Assembly (NCBI RefSeq): GCF_032854445.1
Contig: NW_027018179.1
Span: 1 to 64,000 of the forward strand
DNA length: 64,000 nucleotides
Source of the DNA: Liolophura sinensis
Lineage: Eukaryota > Mollusca > Polyplacophora > Chitonida > Chitonidae
Reading direction: 5' to 3'
The notes below the pieces were generated by a model, which did not search any database, had not been told where the DNA came from, and saw only the letters and a program-made list of their open reading frames with translations. A program made the position numbers and the translations under genes. Shown here piece by piece: positions 1 to 13,731 of the stretch. Each line of letters opens with the position of its first letter. The first letter of the stretch is position 1.

Positions 1-1096
1 AAAAGTATTGGTCGGAGAGCAACGCGGATTGCACCATTCGATTTCTCGTCACAAAATACGTCGGATTAGTCTCTTACTAGTAGCACTGGAACAGTTTTTC
101 CACTTTTGCATTTTTGCCTGGTCTTTTTGTTAATTGAAATCGGCTACACTGTACTCTGTACAATCGCGACTGGTCATTACTATATTCAACTTTTGACTAT
201 AAGTTATGTGCCCATCGGTAGACCAGAAGACGTCAAATCTTTGGGCTAAGCCCATTTAACTCACCCAGCAATTGCCTTACTTCTAAGTGCAAGACAATCT
301 CAATGTCTTTATCTACGTGTAGAAAACCACACCATTTGTACGTGAAAAACACAAGGTACTTGATACAGTCTGCTGTAAAAAGTACAACTGACCACTAACC
401 CACTTCAGTAAGGTGCCAAAAGATGCGGAATTGAGCCAGGCATCGGCAGCTGTTGAAAAATTGCAAATTTCCCTGGTTTCCATGGAGTAAGAGCCGTTGC
501 TACGCACGTGATTTTGACATAAATGATCATTCAATTGTCGCTACAGCCAAAAGTATTGGTCGGAGAGCAACGCGGTTTGCACCATTCGATTTCTCGTCAC
601 AAAATACGTCGGATTAGTCTCTTACTAGTAGCACTGGAACAGTTTTTCCACTTTTGCATTTTTGCCTGGTCTTTTTGTTAATTGAAATCGCTACACTATA
701 CTCTGTACAATCGCGACTGGTCATTACTATATTCAACTTTTGACTATAAATTACGTGCCCTTCGGTAGCCCAGAAGACCTGAAATCTTTGGGCCAAGCCT
801 ATTTAACTCACCCAGCAATTGTCTTACTTCTAAGTCCAAGACAATCTCAATGTCTTTAATCTACGTGTAGAAAACCAGACCATTTGTACATAAAAAACAC
901 AAGGTACTTGATACAGTCTGCTGTAAAATGTACAACTAAACACTGACCCACATTTTTAAGGTGCCAAAAGATGCAGAATTGGGCCAGGCATCGGCAGCTG
1001 TTGAAAAATTGCAAATATCCCTGGTTTCCATGGAGTAAGAGCCGTTGCTGGGCACGTGATTATGACATCAATGATTAATCAATTGTCGCTACAGCC

Positions 1097-2207
1097 AAAA
1101 GTATTGGTCGGAGAGCAACGCGGTTTGCACCATTCGATTTCTCGTCACAAAATACGTCGGATTAGCCTCTTACCAGCAGCACTGAACAGTTTTTCCCACT
1201 TTTGAATTTTTACCTGGTTTTTTTTGTTTTTGTTAATTGAAATCGGCTGCACTGTACTCTGTACAAATCGCGACTGGTCATTGCTATATTCAACTTTTGA
1301 TTATAAGTTATGTGCCCTTCGGTAGCCCAGAAGACGTCAAATCTTTCGGCTAAGCCCATTTAACTCACCCAGCAATTGTCTTACTTCTAAGTGCAAGACA
1401 ATCTCAATGTCTTTATCTACGTGTAGAAAAACCAGACCATTTGTACATAAAAAACACAAGGTACTTGATACAGTCTGCTGTAAAATGTACAACTAAACAC
1501 TGACCCACATTTTTAAAGTGCCAAAAGATGCAGAATTGGCCAGGCATCGGCAGCTGTTAAAAAATTGCAAATATCCCTGGTTTCCATGGAGTAAGAGCCG
1601 TTTCTACGCACGTGATTATGACATAAATGATCATTCAATTGTCACTACAGCCAAAAGTATTGGTCGGAGAGCAACGCGGTTTGCACCATTCGATTTCTCG
1701 TCACAAAATACGTCGGATTAGCCTCTTACAGCAGCACTGGAACAGTTTTTCCACTTATGAATTTTTACCTGGTTTTTTTGTTTTTGTTAATTGAAATCGG
1801 CTGCACTGTACTCTGTACAATCGCGACTGGTCATTGCTATATTCAACTTTTGATTATAAGTTATGTGCCCTTCGGTAGCCCAGAAGACGTCAAATCTTTC
1901 GGCTAAGCCCATTTAACTCACCCAGCAATTGTCTTACTTCTAAGTGCAAGACAATCTCAATGTCTTTATCTACGTGTAGAAAAAACCAGACCATTTGTAC
2001 ATAAAAAACACAAGGTACTTGATACAGTCTGCTGTAAAATGTACAACTAAACACTGACCCACATTTTTAAAGTGCCAAAAGATGCAGAATTGGGCCAGGC
2101 ATCGGCAGCTGTTAAAAAATTGCAAATATCCCTGGTTTCCATGGAGTAAGAGCCGTTTCTACGCACGTGATTATGACATAAATGATCATTCAATTGTCAC
2201 TACAGCC
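1097..2207 (+). repeat. Sister pair of divergent units with T-run expansion
   Basis: Units starting at 1097 and 1653 are neighbours and share changes rarely seen elsewhere: an extra T-rich stretch before GTTAATTG (near 1215-1236 and 1770-1787), TGAATTTTTACC instead of TGCATTTTTACC, GGCTGCACTG, CATTGCTATATTC and GATTATAAG. Their lengths are 556 and 555 bp, and the extra length lies in the T-run. They look like a recent tandem duplication of one unit. They also share the TGTAAAATGTAC and GTTTCTACGC tail with the unit at 6048. Confidence 0.8.
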
Positions 2208-5200
2208 AAAAGTATTGGTCGGAGAGCAACGCGGTTTGCACCATTCGATTTCTCGTCACAAAATACGTCGGATTAGCCTCTTACCAGCAGCACTGGAACA
2301 GTTTTTCCACTTTTGCATTTTACCTGGCTTTTTGTTAATGAAATCGGCTACACTGTACTCTGTACAATCGCGACTGGTCATTACTATATTCAACTTTTGA
2401 CTATAAGTTATGTGCCCTTCGGTAGCCCAGAAGACCTGAAATCTTTGGGCTAAGCCCATTTAACTCACCCAGCAATTGTCTTACTTCTAAGTCCAAGACA
2501 ATCTCAATGTCTTTATCTACGTGTAGAAAAAACCAGACCATTTGTACATAAAAAAAACACAAGGTACTTGATACAGTCTGCTGTAAAAAGTACAACTAAA
2601 CACTGACCCACATTTATAAGGTGCCAAAAGATGTGGAATTGGGCCAGTCATCGGCAGCTGTTAAAAAATTGCAAATATCCCTGGTTTCCATGGAGTAAGA
2701 GCCGTTGCTGGGCACGTGATTATGACATAAATGATCATTGATCTGTCGCAAAAGTATTGGTCGGAGAGCAACCGCGGTTTGCACCATTCGATTTCTCGTC
2801 ACAAAATACGTCGGATTAGCCTCTTACTCGTAGCACTGGAACAGTTTTTCCACTTTTGCATTTTTGCTTCGTCTTTTTGTTAATTGAAATCGGCTAAACT
2901 GTACTCTGTACAATCGCGACTGGTCATTACTATATTCAACTTTTGACTATAAGTTATGTGCCCTTCGTAGCCCAGAAGACGTCAAATCTTTGGGCTAAGC
3001 CATTTAACTCACCCAGCAATTGCCTTACTTCTAAGTGCAAGACAATCTCAATGTCTTTATCTACGTGTAGAAAAACCAGACCATTTGTACGTGAAAAACA
3101 CAAGGTACTTGATACAGTCTGCTGTAAAAAGTACAACTGAACACTAACCCACTTTAGTAAGGTGCCAAAAGATGCGAAATTGAGCCAGGCATCGGCAGCT
3201 GTTAAAAAATTGCAAATTTGCCTGGTTTCCATGGAATAAGAGCCGTTGCTGGCACGTGATTTTGACATAAATGATCATTCAATTGTCGCTACAGCCAAAA
3301 GTATTGGTCGGAGAGCAACGCGGATTGCACCATTCGATTTCTCGTCACAAAATACGTCGGATTAGGCTCTTACTACGTAGCAATGGAACAGTTTTTCCAC
3401 TTTTGCATTTTTGCCTGGACTTTTTGTTAATTGAAATCGGCTACACTGTACTCTGTACAATCGCGACTGGTCATTACTATATTCAACATTTGACTATAAG
3501 TTATGTGCCCTTCGGTAGCTCAGAAGACGTCAAATCTTTGGGCCAAGCCCATTTAACTCACCCAGCAATTGCCCTACTTCTAAGTGCAAGACAATCTCAA
3601 TGTCTTTATCTACGTGTAGAAAAACCACACCATTTTTACGTGAAAAACACATGGTACTTGATACAGTCTGCTGTAAAAAGTACAACTGAACACTGACCCA
3701 CTTCAGTAGGTGCCAAAAGATGCGGAATTGAGCCAGGCATCGGCAGCTGTTGAAAAATTGCAAATTTCCCTGGTTTCCATGGAGTAAGAGCCGTTGCTGG
3801 GCACGTGATTATGACATAAATGATCATTCAATTGTCACTACAGCCAAAAGTATTGGTCGGAGAGCAACGCGGTTTGCACCATTTGATTTCTCGTCACAAA
3901 ATACGTCGATTAGCCTCTTACCAGCAGCACTGGAACCAGTTTTTCCACTTTTGCATTTTTACCTGGTCTTTTTGTTAATTGAAATCGGCTACACTGTACT
4001 CTGTACAATCGCGACTGGTCATTACTATATTCAACTTTTGACTATAAGTTATGTGCCCTTCGGTAGCCCAGAAGACGTCAAATCTTTCGGCCATGCCCAT
4101 TTAACTCACCCAGCAATTGTCTTACTTCTAAGTCCAAGACAATCTCAATGTCTTTATCTACGTGTAGAAAAACCACACCATTTGTACATAAAAAACACAA
4201 GGTACTTGATACAGTCTGCTGTAAAAAAGTACAACTAAACACTGACCACATTTAATAAGGTGCCAAAAGATGTGGAATTGGGCCAGGCATCGGCAGCTGT
4301 TAAAAATTGCAAATATCCCTGGTTTCCATGGAGTAAAGAGCCGTTGCTGGGCACGTGATTATGACATCAATGATCATTGATCTGTTGCTACAGCCAAAAG
4401 TATTGGTCGGAGAGCAACGCGGTTTGCACCATTCGATTTCTCGTCACAAAATACGTCAGATTAGGCTCTTACTAGTAGCACTGGAACAGTTTTTCCACTT
4501 TTGCATTTTTGCCTGGTCTTTTTGTTAATTGAAATCGGCTAAACTGTACTCTGTACAATCGCGACTGGTCATTACTATATTCAACTTTTGACTATAAGTT
4601 ATGTGCCCTTCGGTAGCCCAGAAGACCTGAAATCTTTGGGCTAAGCCGATTTAACTCACCCAGCAATTGTCTTACTTCTGAGTCCAAGACAATCTCAATG
4701 TCTTTATCTACGTGTAGAAAAACCACACCATTTGTACGTGAAAAACACAAGGTACTTGATACAGTCCTGCTGTAAAAAGTACAACTAAACACTGACCCAC
4801 ATTTTTAGGTGCCAAAAAGATGCGGAATTGGGCCAGGCGTCGGCAGCTGTTAAAAAATTGCAAATATCCCTGGTTTCCATGGAGTAAGAGCCGTTGCTAC
4901 GCACGTGATTTTGACATAAATGATTATTCAATTGTCGCTACAGCCAAATGTATTGGTCGGAGAGCAACGCGGTTTGCACCATTCGATTTCATGTCACAAA
5001 ATACGTCGGATTAGGCTCTTACTAGTAGCACTGGAACAGTTTTTCCACTTTTGCATTTTTGCCTGGTCTTTTTGTTAATTGAAATCGGCTAAACTGTACT
5101 CTGTACAATCGCGACTGGTCATTACTATATTCAACTTTTGACTATAAGTTATGTGCCCTTCGGTAGCTCAGAAGACGTCAAATCTTTGGGCTAAGCACAT

Positions 5201-5497
5201 TTAACTCACCCAGCAATTGCCTTACTTCTAAGTGCAAGACAATCTCAATGTCTTATTTATCTACGTGTAGAAAAACCAGACCATTTGTACGTGAAAAACA
5301 CAAGGTACTTGATACAGTCTGCTGTAAAAAGTACAACTGAACACTAACCCACTTCAGTAAGGTGCCAAAAGATGCGAAATTGAGCCAGGCATCGGCAGCT
5401 GTTGAAAAATTGCAAATTTCCCTGGTTTCCATGGAATAAGAGCCGTTGCTACGCACGTGATTTTGACATAAATGATCATTCAATTGTCGCTACAGCC
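2208..5497 (+). repeat. Higher-order block A, copy 1 (six units)
   Basis: Units starting at 2208, 2750, 3297, 3846, 4396 and 4946 match, in order, those at 6597, 7144, 7693, 8242, 8791 and 9340. The offset is 4389-4396 bp, or eight units. Shared private markers are ACCTGGCTTTTTG (2326 and 6714 regions), CACTTTAGTAAGG with GCGAAATTGAG (near 3150 and 7545), TTTCGGCCATGCC (near 4087 and 8483) and the zeta marker set. This copy has more one-base indels than copy 2. Confidence 0.85.
2741..2760 (+). other. Seven-base deletion at a unit junction
   Basis: CTGTCGC runs directly into AAAAGTATTGG. The TACAGCC present at this place in other units is missing, so the unit 2208-2749 is 542 bp long. The matching place in the duplicated block at 7137-7147 retains the sequence, so the loss is specific to this copy. 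Confidence 0.85.
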
Positions 5498-6596
5498 AAA
5501 AGTATTGGTCGGAGAGCAACGCGGATTGCACCATTCGATTTCCTCGTCACAAAATACGTCGGATTAGGCTCTTACTAGTAGCACTGGAACAGTTTTTCCA
5601 CTTTTGCATTTTTGCCTGGTCTTTTTGTTAATTGAAATCGGCTACACTGTACTCTGTACAATCGCGACTGGTCATTACTATATTCAACATTTGACTATAA
5701 GTTATGTGCCCTTCGGTAGCTCAGAAGACGTCAAATCTTTGGGCCAAGCCCATTTAACTCACCCAGCAATTGCCTTACTTCTAAGTGCAAGACAATCTCA
5801 ATGTCTTTATCTACGTGTAGAAAAACCACACCATTTGTACGTGAAAAACACAAGGTACTTGATACAGTCTGTTGTAAAAAGTACAACTGAACACTAACCC
5901 ACTTCAGTAAGGTGCCAAAAGATGCGGAATTGAGCCAGGCATCGGCAGCTGTTGAAAAATTGCAATTTTCCCTGGTTTCCATGGAGTAAGAGCCGTTGCT
6001 ACGCACGCGATTTTGACATAAATGATCATTCAATTGTCGCTACAGGCAAAAGTATTGGTCGGAGAGCAACGCGGATTGCACCATTCGATTTCTCGTCACA
6101 AAATACGTCGGATTAGTCTCTTACTAGTAGCACTGGAACAGTTTTTCCACTTTTGCATTTTTGCCTGGTCTTTTTGTTAATTGAAATCGGCTACACTGTA
6201 CTCTGTACAATCGCGACTGGTCATTACTATATTCAACTTTTGACTATAAGTTATGTGCCCTTCGGTAGCCCAGAAGACCTGAAATCTTTGGGCTAAGCCC
6301 ATTTAACTCACCCAGCAATTGTCTTACTTCTAAGTCCAAGACAATCTCAATGTCTTTATCTACGTGTAGAAAAACCAGACCATTTGTACATAAAAAACAC
6401 AAGGTACTTGATACAGTCTGCTGTAAAATGTACAACTAAACACTGACCCACATTTTTAAAGTGCCAAAAGATGCAGAATTGGGCCAGGCATCGGCAGCTG
6501 TTAAAAAATTGCAAATATCCCTGGTTTCCATGGAGTAAGAGCCGTTTCTACGCACGTGATTATGACATAAATGATCATTCAATTGTCACTACAGCC

Positions 6597-9500
6597 AAAA
6601 GTATTGGTCGGAGAGCAACGCGGTTTGCACCATTCGATTTCTCGTCACAAAATACGTCGGATTAGCCTCTTACCAGCAGCACTGGAACAGTTTTTCCACT
6701 TTTGCATTTTTACCTGGCTTTTTGTTAATTGAAATCGGCTACACTGTACTCTGTACAATCGCGACTGGTCATTACTATATTCAACTTTTGACTATAAGTT
6801 ATGTGCCCTTCGGTAGCCCAGAAGACCTGAAATCTTTGGGCTAAGCCCATTTAACTCACCCAGCAATTGCCTTACCTCTAAGTCCAAGACAATCTCAATG
6901 TCTTTATCTACGTGTAGAAAAACCACACCATTTGTACATAAAAAACACAAGGTACTTGATACAGTCTGCTGTAAAAAGTACAACTAAACACTGACCCACA
7001 TTTATAAGGTGCCAAAAGATGTGGAATTGGGCCAGGCATCGGCAGCTGTTAAAAAATTGCAATATCCCTGGTTTCCATGGAGTAAGAGCCGTTGCTGGGC
7101 ACGTGATTATGACATAAATGATCATTTATGTGTCGCTACAGCCAAAAGTATTGGTCGGAGAGCAACGCGGTTTGCACCATTCGATTTCTCGTCACAAAAT
7201 ACGTCGGATTAGCCTCTTACTCGTAGCACTGGAACAGTTTTTCCACTTTTGCATTTTTGCTTCGTCTTTTTGTTAATTGAAATCGGCTAAACTGTACTCT
7301 GTACAATCGCGACTGGTCATTACTATATTCAACTTTTGACTATAAGTTATGTGCCCTTCGGTAGCCCAGAAGACGTCAAATCTTTGGGCTAAGCCCATTT
7401 AACTCACCCAGCAATTGCCTTACTTCTAAGTGCAAGACAATCTCAATGTCTTTATCTACGTGTAGAAAAACCAGACCATTTGTACGTGAAAAACACAAGG
7501 TACTTGATACAGTCTGCTGTAAAAAGTACAACTGAACACTAACCCACTTTAGTAAGGTGCCAAAAGATGCGAAATTGAGCCAGGCATCGGCAGCTGTTAA
7601 AAAATTGCAAATTTGCCTGGTTTCCATGGAATAAGAGCCGTTGCTGGGCACGTGATTTTGACATAAATGATCATTCAATTGTCGCTACAGCCAAAAGTAT
7701 TGGTCGGAGAGCAACGCGGATTGCACCATTCGATTTCTCGTCACAAAATACGTCGGATTAGGCTCTTACTAGTAGCACTGGAACAGTTTTTCCACTTTTG
7801 CATTTTTGCCTGGACTTTTTGTTAATTGAAATCGGCTACACTGTACTCTGTACAATCGCGACTGGTCATTACTATATTCAACATTTGACTATAAGTTATG
7901 TGCCCTTCGGTAGCTCAGAAGACGTCAAATCTTTGGGCCAAGCCCATTTAACTCACCCAGCAATTGCCTTACTTCTAAGTGCAAGACAATCTCAATGTCT
8001 TTATCTACGTGTAGAAAAACCACACCATTTTTACGTGAAAAACACAAGGTACTTGATACAGTCTGCTGTAAAAAGTACAACTGAACACTGACCCACTTCA
8101 GTAAGGTGCCAAAAGATGCGGAATTGAGCCAGGCATCGGCAGCTGTTGAAAAATTGCAAATTTCCCTGGTTTCCATGGAGTAAGAGCCGTTGCTGGGCAC
8201 GTGATTATGACATAAATGATCATTCAATTGTCACTACAGCCAAAAGTATTGGTCGGAGAGCAACGCGGTTTGCACCATTCGATTTCTCGTCACAAAATAC
8301 GTCGGATTAGCCTCTTACCAGCAGCACTGGAACAGTTTTTCCACTTTTGCATTTTTACCTGGTCTTTTTGTTAATTGAAATCGGCTACACTGTACTCTGT
8401 ACAATCGCGACTGGTCATTACTATATTCAACTTTTGACTATAAGTTATGTGCCCTTCGGTAGCCCAGAAGACGTCAAATCTTTCGGCCATGCCCATTTAA
8501 CTCACCCAGCAATTGTCTTACTTCTAAGTCCAAGACAATCTCAATGTCTTTATCTACGTGTAGAAAAACCAGACCATTTGTACATAAAAAACACAAGGTA
8601 CTTGATACAGTCTGCTGTAAAAAGTACAACTAAACACTGACCCACATTTATAAGGTGCCAAAAGATGTGGAATTGGGCCAGGCATCGGCAGCTGTTAAAA
8701 AATTGCAAATATCCCTGGTTTCCATGGAGTAAGAGCCGTTGCTGGGCACGTGATTATGACATCAATGATCATTGATCTGTCGCTACAGCCAAAAGTATTG
8801 GTCGGAGAGCAACGCGGTTTGCACCATTCGATTTCTCGTCACAAAATACGTCAGATTAGGCTCTTACTAGTAGCACTGGAACAGTTTTTCCACTTTTGCA
8901 TTTTTGCCTGGTCTTTTTGTTAATTGAAATGGGCTAAACTGTACTCTGTACAATCGCGACTGGTCATTACTATATTCAACTTTTGACTATAAGTTATGTG
9001 CCCTTCGGTAGCCCAGAAGACCTGAAATCTTTGGGCTAAGCCGATTTAACTCACCCAGCAATTGTCTTACTTCTGAGTCCAAGACAATCTCAATGTCTTT
9101 ATCTACGTGTAGAAAAACCAGACCATTTGTACATAAAAAACACAAGGTACTTGATACAGTCTGCTGTAAAAAGTACAACTAAACACTGACCCACATTTTT
9201 AAGGTGCCAAAAGATGCGGAATTGGGCCAGGCGTCGGCAGCTGTTAAAAAATTGCAAATATCCCTGGTTTCCATGGAGTAAGAGCCGTTGCTACGCACGT
9301 GATTTTGACATAAATGATCATTCAATTGTCGCTACAGCCAAATGTATTGGTCGGAGAGCAACGCGGTTTGCACCATTCGATTTCTCGTCACAAAATACGT
9401 CGGATTAGGCTCTTACTAGTAGCACTGGAACAGTTTTTCCACTTTTGCATTTTTGCCTTGTCTTTTTGTTAATTGAAATCGGCTAAACTGTACTCTGTAC

Positions 9501-9888
9501 AATCGCGACTGGTCATTACTATATTCAACTTTTGACTATAAGATATGTGCCCTTCGGTAGCTCAGAAGACGTCAAATCTTTGGGCTAAGCCCATTTAACT
9601 CACCCAGCAATTGCCTTACTTCTAAGTGCAAGACAATCTCAATGTCTTTATCTACGTGTAGAAAAACCAGACCATTTGTACATAAAAAACACAAGGTACT
9701 TGATACAGTCTGCTGTAAAAAGTACAACTGAACACTAACCCACTTCAGTAAGATGCCAAAAGATGCGAAATTGAGCCAGGCATCGGCAGCTGTTGAAAAA
9801 TTGCAAATTTCCCTGGTTTCCATGGAATAAGAGCCGTTGCTACGCACGTGATTTTGACATCAATGATCAATCAATTGTCGCTACAGCC
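6597..9888 (+). repeat. Higher-order block A, copy 2 (six units)
   Basis: This is the second copy of the block that starts at 2208, displaced by eight units. From 7144 onward every unit is exactly 549 bp. Its last three units (8242-9888: alpha, zeta, eta) are also the first three of block B, so blocks A and B overlap in ancestry. Confidence 0.85.
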
Positions 9889-12633
9889 AAAAGTATTGGT
9901 CGGAAAGCAACGCGGTTTGCACCATTCGATTTCTCGTCACAAAATACGTCGGATTAGCCTCTTACCAGCAGCACTGGAACAGTTTTTCCACTTTTGCATT
10001 TTTGCCTGGTCTTTTTGTTAATTGAAATCGGCTACACTGTACTCTGTACAATCGCGACTGGTCATTACTATATTCAACTTTTGACTATAAGTTATGTGCC
10101 CTTCGGTAGCTCAGAAGACGTCAAGTCTTTAGGCCAAGCCCATTTAACTCACCCAGCAATTGCCTTACTTCTAAGTGCAAGACAATCTCAATGTCTTTAT
10201 CTACGTGTAGAAAAACCACACCATTTGTACGTGAAAACCACAAGGTACTTGATACAGTCTGCTGTAAAAAGTACAACTGAACACTGACCCACTTCAGTAA
10301 GGTGCCAAAAGATGCGGAATTGAGCCAGGCATCGGCAGCTGTTGAAAAATTGCAAATTTCCCTGGTTTCCATGGAGTAAGAGCCGTTGCTGGGCACGTGA
10401 TTATGACATAAATGATCATTCAATTGTCACTACAGCCAAAAGTATTGGTCGGAGAGCAACGCGGTTTGCACCATTCGATTTCTCGTCACAAAATACGTCG
10501 GATTAGCCTCTTACCAGCAGCACTGGAACAGTTTTTCCACTTTTGCATTTTTACCTGGTCTTTTTGTTAATTGAAATCGGCTACACTGTACTCTGTACAA
10601 TCGCGACTGGTCATTACTATATTCAACTTTTGACTATAAGATATGTGCCCTTCGGAAGCCCAGAAGACCTGAAATCTTTGGGCTAAGCCCATTTAACTCA
10701 CCCAGCAATTGCCTTACTTCTAAGTGCAAGACAATCTCAATGTCTTTATCTACGTGTAGAAAAACCACACCATTTGTACATAAAAAACACAAGGTACTTG
10801 ATACAGTCTGCTGTAAAAAGTACAACTAAACACTGACCCACATTTATAAGGTGCCAAAAGATGTGGAATTGGGCCAGGCATCGGCAGCTGTTAAAAAATT
10901 GCAAATATCCCTGGTTTCCATGGAGTAAGAGCCGTTGCTGGGCACGTGATTATGACATAAATGATCATTCAATTGTCACTACAGCCAAAAGTATTGGTCG
11001 GAGAGCAACGCGGTTTGCACCATTCGATTTCTCGTCACAAAATACGTCGGATTAGCCTCTTACCAGCAGCACTGGAACAGTTTTTCCACTTTTGCATTTT
11101 TACCTGGTCTTTTTGTTAATTAAAATCGGCTACACTGTACTCTGTACAATCGCGACTGGTCATTACTATATTCAACTTTTGACTATAAGTTATGTGCCCT
11201 TCGGTAGCCCAGAAGACATGAAATCTTTGGGCTAAGCCCATTTAACTCACCCAGCAATTGCCTTACTTCTAAGTCCAAGACAATCTCAATGTCTTTATCT
11301 ACGTGTAGAAAAACCACACCATTTGTACATAAAAAACACAAGGTACTTGATACAGTCTGCTGTAAAAAGTACAACTAAACACTGACCCACATTTATAAGG
11401 TGCCAAAAAATGTGGAATTGGGCCAGGCATCGGCAGCTGTTAAAAAATTGCAAATATCCCTGGTTTCCATGGAGTAAGAGCCGTTGCTGGGCACGTGATT
11501 ATGACATCAATGATCATTGATCAGTCGCTACAGCCAAAAGTATTGGTCGGAGAGCAACGCGGTTTGCACCATTCGATTTCTCGTCACAAAATACGTCGGA
11601 TTAGCCTCTTACTAGTAGCACTGGAACAGTTTTTCCACTTTTGCATTTTTGCCTGGTCTTTTTGTTAATTGAAATCGGCTACACTGTACTCTGTACAATC
11701 GCGACTGGTCATTACTATATTCAACTTTTGACTATAAGTTATGTGCCCTTCGGTAGCCCAGAAGACGTCAAATCTTTGGGCCAAGCCCATTTAACTCACC
11801 CAGCAATTGCCTTACTTCTAAGTGCAAGACAATCTCAATGTCTTTATCTACGTGTAGAAAAACCACACCATTTGTACGTGAAAACCAGAAGGTACTTGAT
11901 ACAGTCTGCTGTAAAAAGTACATCTGAACACTGACCCACTTCAGTAAGGTGCCCAAAGATGCGGAATTGAGCCAGGCATCGGCAGCTGTTGAAAAATTGC
12001 AAATTTCCCTGGTTTCCATGGAGTAAGAGCCGTTGCTGGGCACGTGATTATGACATAAATGATCATTCAATTGCCACTACAGCCAAAAGTATTGGTCGGA
12101 GAGCAACGCGGTTTGCACCATTCGATTTCTCGTCACAAAATACGTCGGATTAGCCTCTTACCAGCAGCACTGGAACAGTTTTTCCACTTTTGCATTTTTG
12201 CCTGGTCTTTTTGTTAATTGAAATCGGCTACACTGTACTCTGTACAATCGCGACAGGTCATTACTATATTCAACTTTTGACTATAAGTTATGTGCCCTTC
12301 GGTAGCCCAGAAGACGTCAAATCTTTCGGCCAAGCCCATTTAACTCACCCAGCAATTGTCTTACTTCTAAGTCCAAGACAATCTCAATGTCTTTATCTAC
12401 GTGTAGAAAAACCAGACCATTTGTACATAAAAAACACAAGGTACTTGATACAGTCTGCTGTAAAAAGTACAACTAAACACTGACCCACATTCATAAGGTG
12501 CCAAAAGATGTGGAATTGGGCCAGGCATCGGCAGCTGCTAAAAAATTGCAAATATCCCTGGTTTCCATGGAGTAAGAGCCGTTGCTGGGCACGTGATTAT
12601 GACATCAATGATCATTGATCTGTCGCTACAGCC
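8242..12633 (+). repeat. Higher-order block B, copy 1 (eight units, 4392 bp)
   Basis: Units start at 8242, 8791, 9340, 9889, 10438, 10987, 11536 and 12085. Private markers in order are the zeta set; eta; GTCAAGTCTTTAGGCC near 10120; TTCGGAAGCCC near 10652 with GATATGTGCC; AATTAAAATCGG and GACATGAAATC near 11128 and 11217; ATCTGAACAC with GTGCCCAAAG near 11920-11956; and CATTCATAAGG with CAGCTGCTAAAA near 12490-12545. All reappear in the same order at 13732-19221. Confidence 0.9.
8791..9339 (+). repeat. Type zeta satellite unit (exemplar)
   Basis: This rare type is recognised by three linked private changes: CCGATTTAACTC instead of CCCATTTAACTC, TTCTGAGTCC instead of TTCTAAGTCC, and GGCGTCGG instead of GGCATCGG. 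The following anchor reads CCAAATGTATTGG. The combination occurs only in units starting at 4396, 8791 and 14281. That makes it a good tracer of segmental duplication in the left third of the window. Confidence 0.88.
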
Positions 12634-13731
12634 AAAAGTATTGGTCGGAGAGCAATGCGTTTTGCACCATTCGATTTCTCGTCACAAAATACGTCGGATT
12701 AGCCTCTTACTAGTAGCACTGGAACAGTTTTTCCACTTTTGCATTTTTGCTTCGTCTTTTTGTTAATTGAAATGGGCTAAACTGTACTCTGTACAATCGT
12801 GACTGGTCATTACTATATTCAACTTTTGACTATAAGTTATGTGCCCTTCGGTAGCCCAGAAGACCTGAAATCTTTGGGCTAAGCCCATTTAACTCACCCA
12901 GCAATTGTCTTACTTCTAAGTCCAAGACAATCTCAATGTCTTTATCTACGTGTAGAAAAACCAGACCATTTGTACATAAAAAACACAAGGTACTTGATAC
13001 AGTCTGCTGTAAAAAGTACAACTAAACACTGACCCACTTCAGTAAGGTGCCAAAAGATGCAGAATTGGGCCAGGCATCGGCAGCTGTTAAAAAATTGCAA
13101 ATATCCCTGGTTTCCATGGAGTAAGAGCCGTTGCTGGGCACGTGATTATGACATCAATGATCATTGATCTGTCGCTACAGCCAAAAGTATTGGTCGGAGA
13201 GCAACGCGGTTTGCACCATTCGATTTGTCGTCACAAAATACGTCGGATTAGCCTCTTACCAGCAGCACTGAAACAGTTTTTCCACTTTTGCATTTTTACC
13301 TGGTCTTTTTGTTAATTGAAATCGGCTACACTGTACTCTGTACAATCGCGACTGGTCATTACTATATTCAACTTTTGACTATAAGATATGTGCCCTTCGG
13401 TAGCCCAGAAGACCTGAAATCTTTGGGCTAAGCCCATTTAACTCACCCAGCAATTGCCTTACTTCTAAGTCCAAGACAATCTCAATGTCTTTATCTACGT
13501 GTAGAAAAACCAGACCATTTGTACATAAAAAACACAAGGTACTTGATACAGTCTGCTGTAAAAAGTACAACTGAACACTGACCCACTTCAGTAAGGTGCC
13601 AAAAGATGCGGAATTGAGCCAGGCATCGGCAGCTGTTGAAAAATTGCAAATTTCCCTGGTTTCCATGGAGTAAGAGCCGTTGCTGGGCACGTGATTATGA
13701 CATAAATGATCATTCAATTGTCACTACAGCC

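Noticed and set aside
3750-4238. The longest open frame in the window, 162 codons, and other fused frames such as 32922-33347
   Set aside because: They arise where a one-base indel joins two of the standard spurious frames. Equivalent units without the indel lack them.
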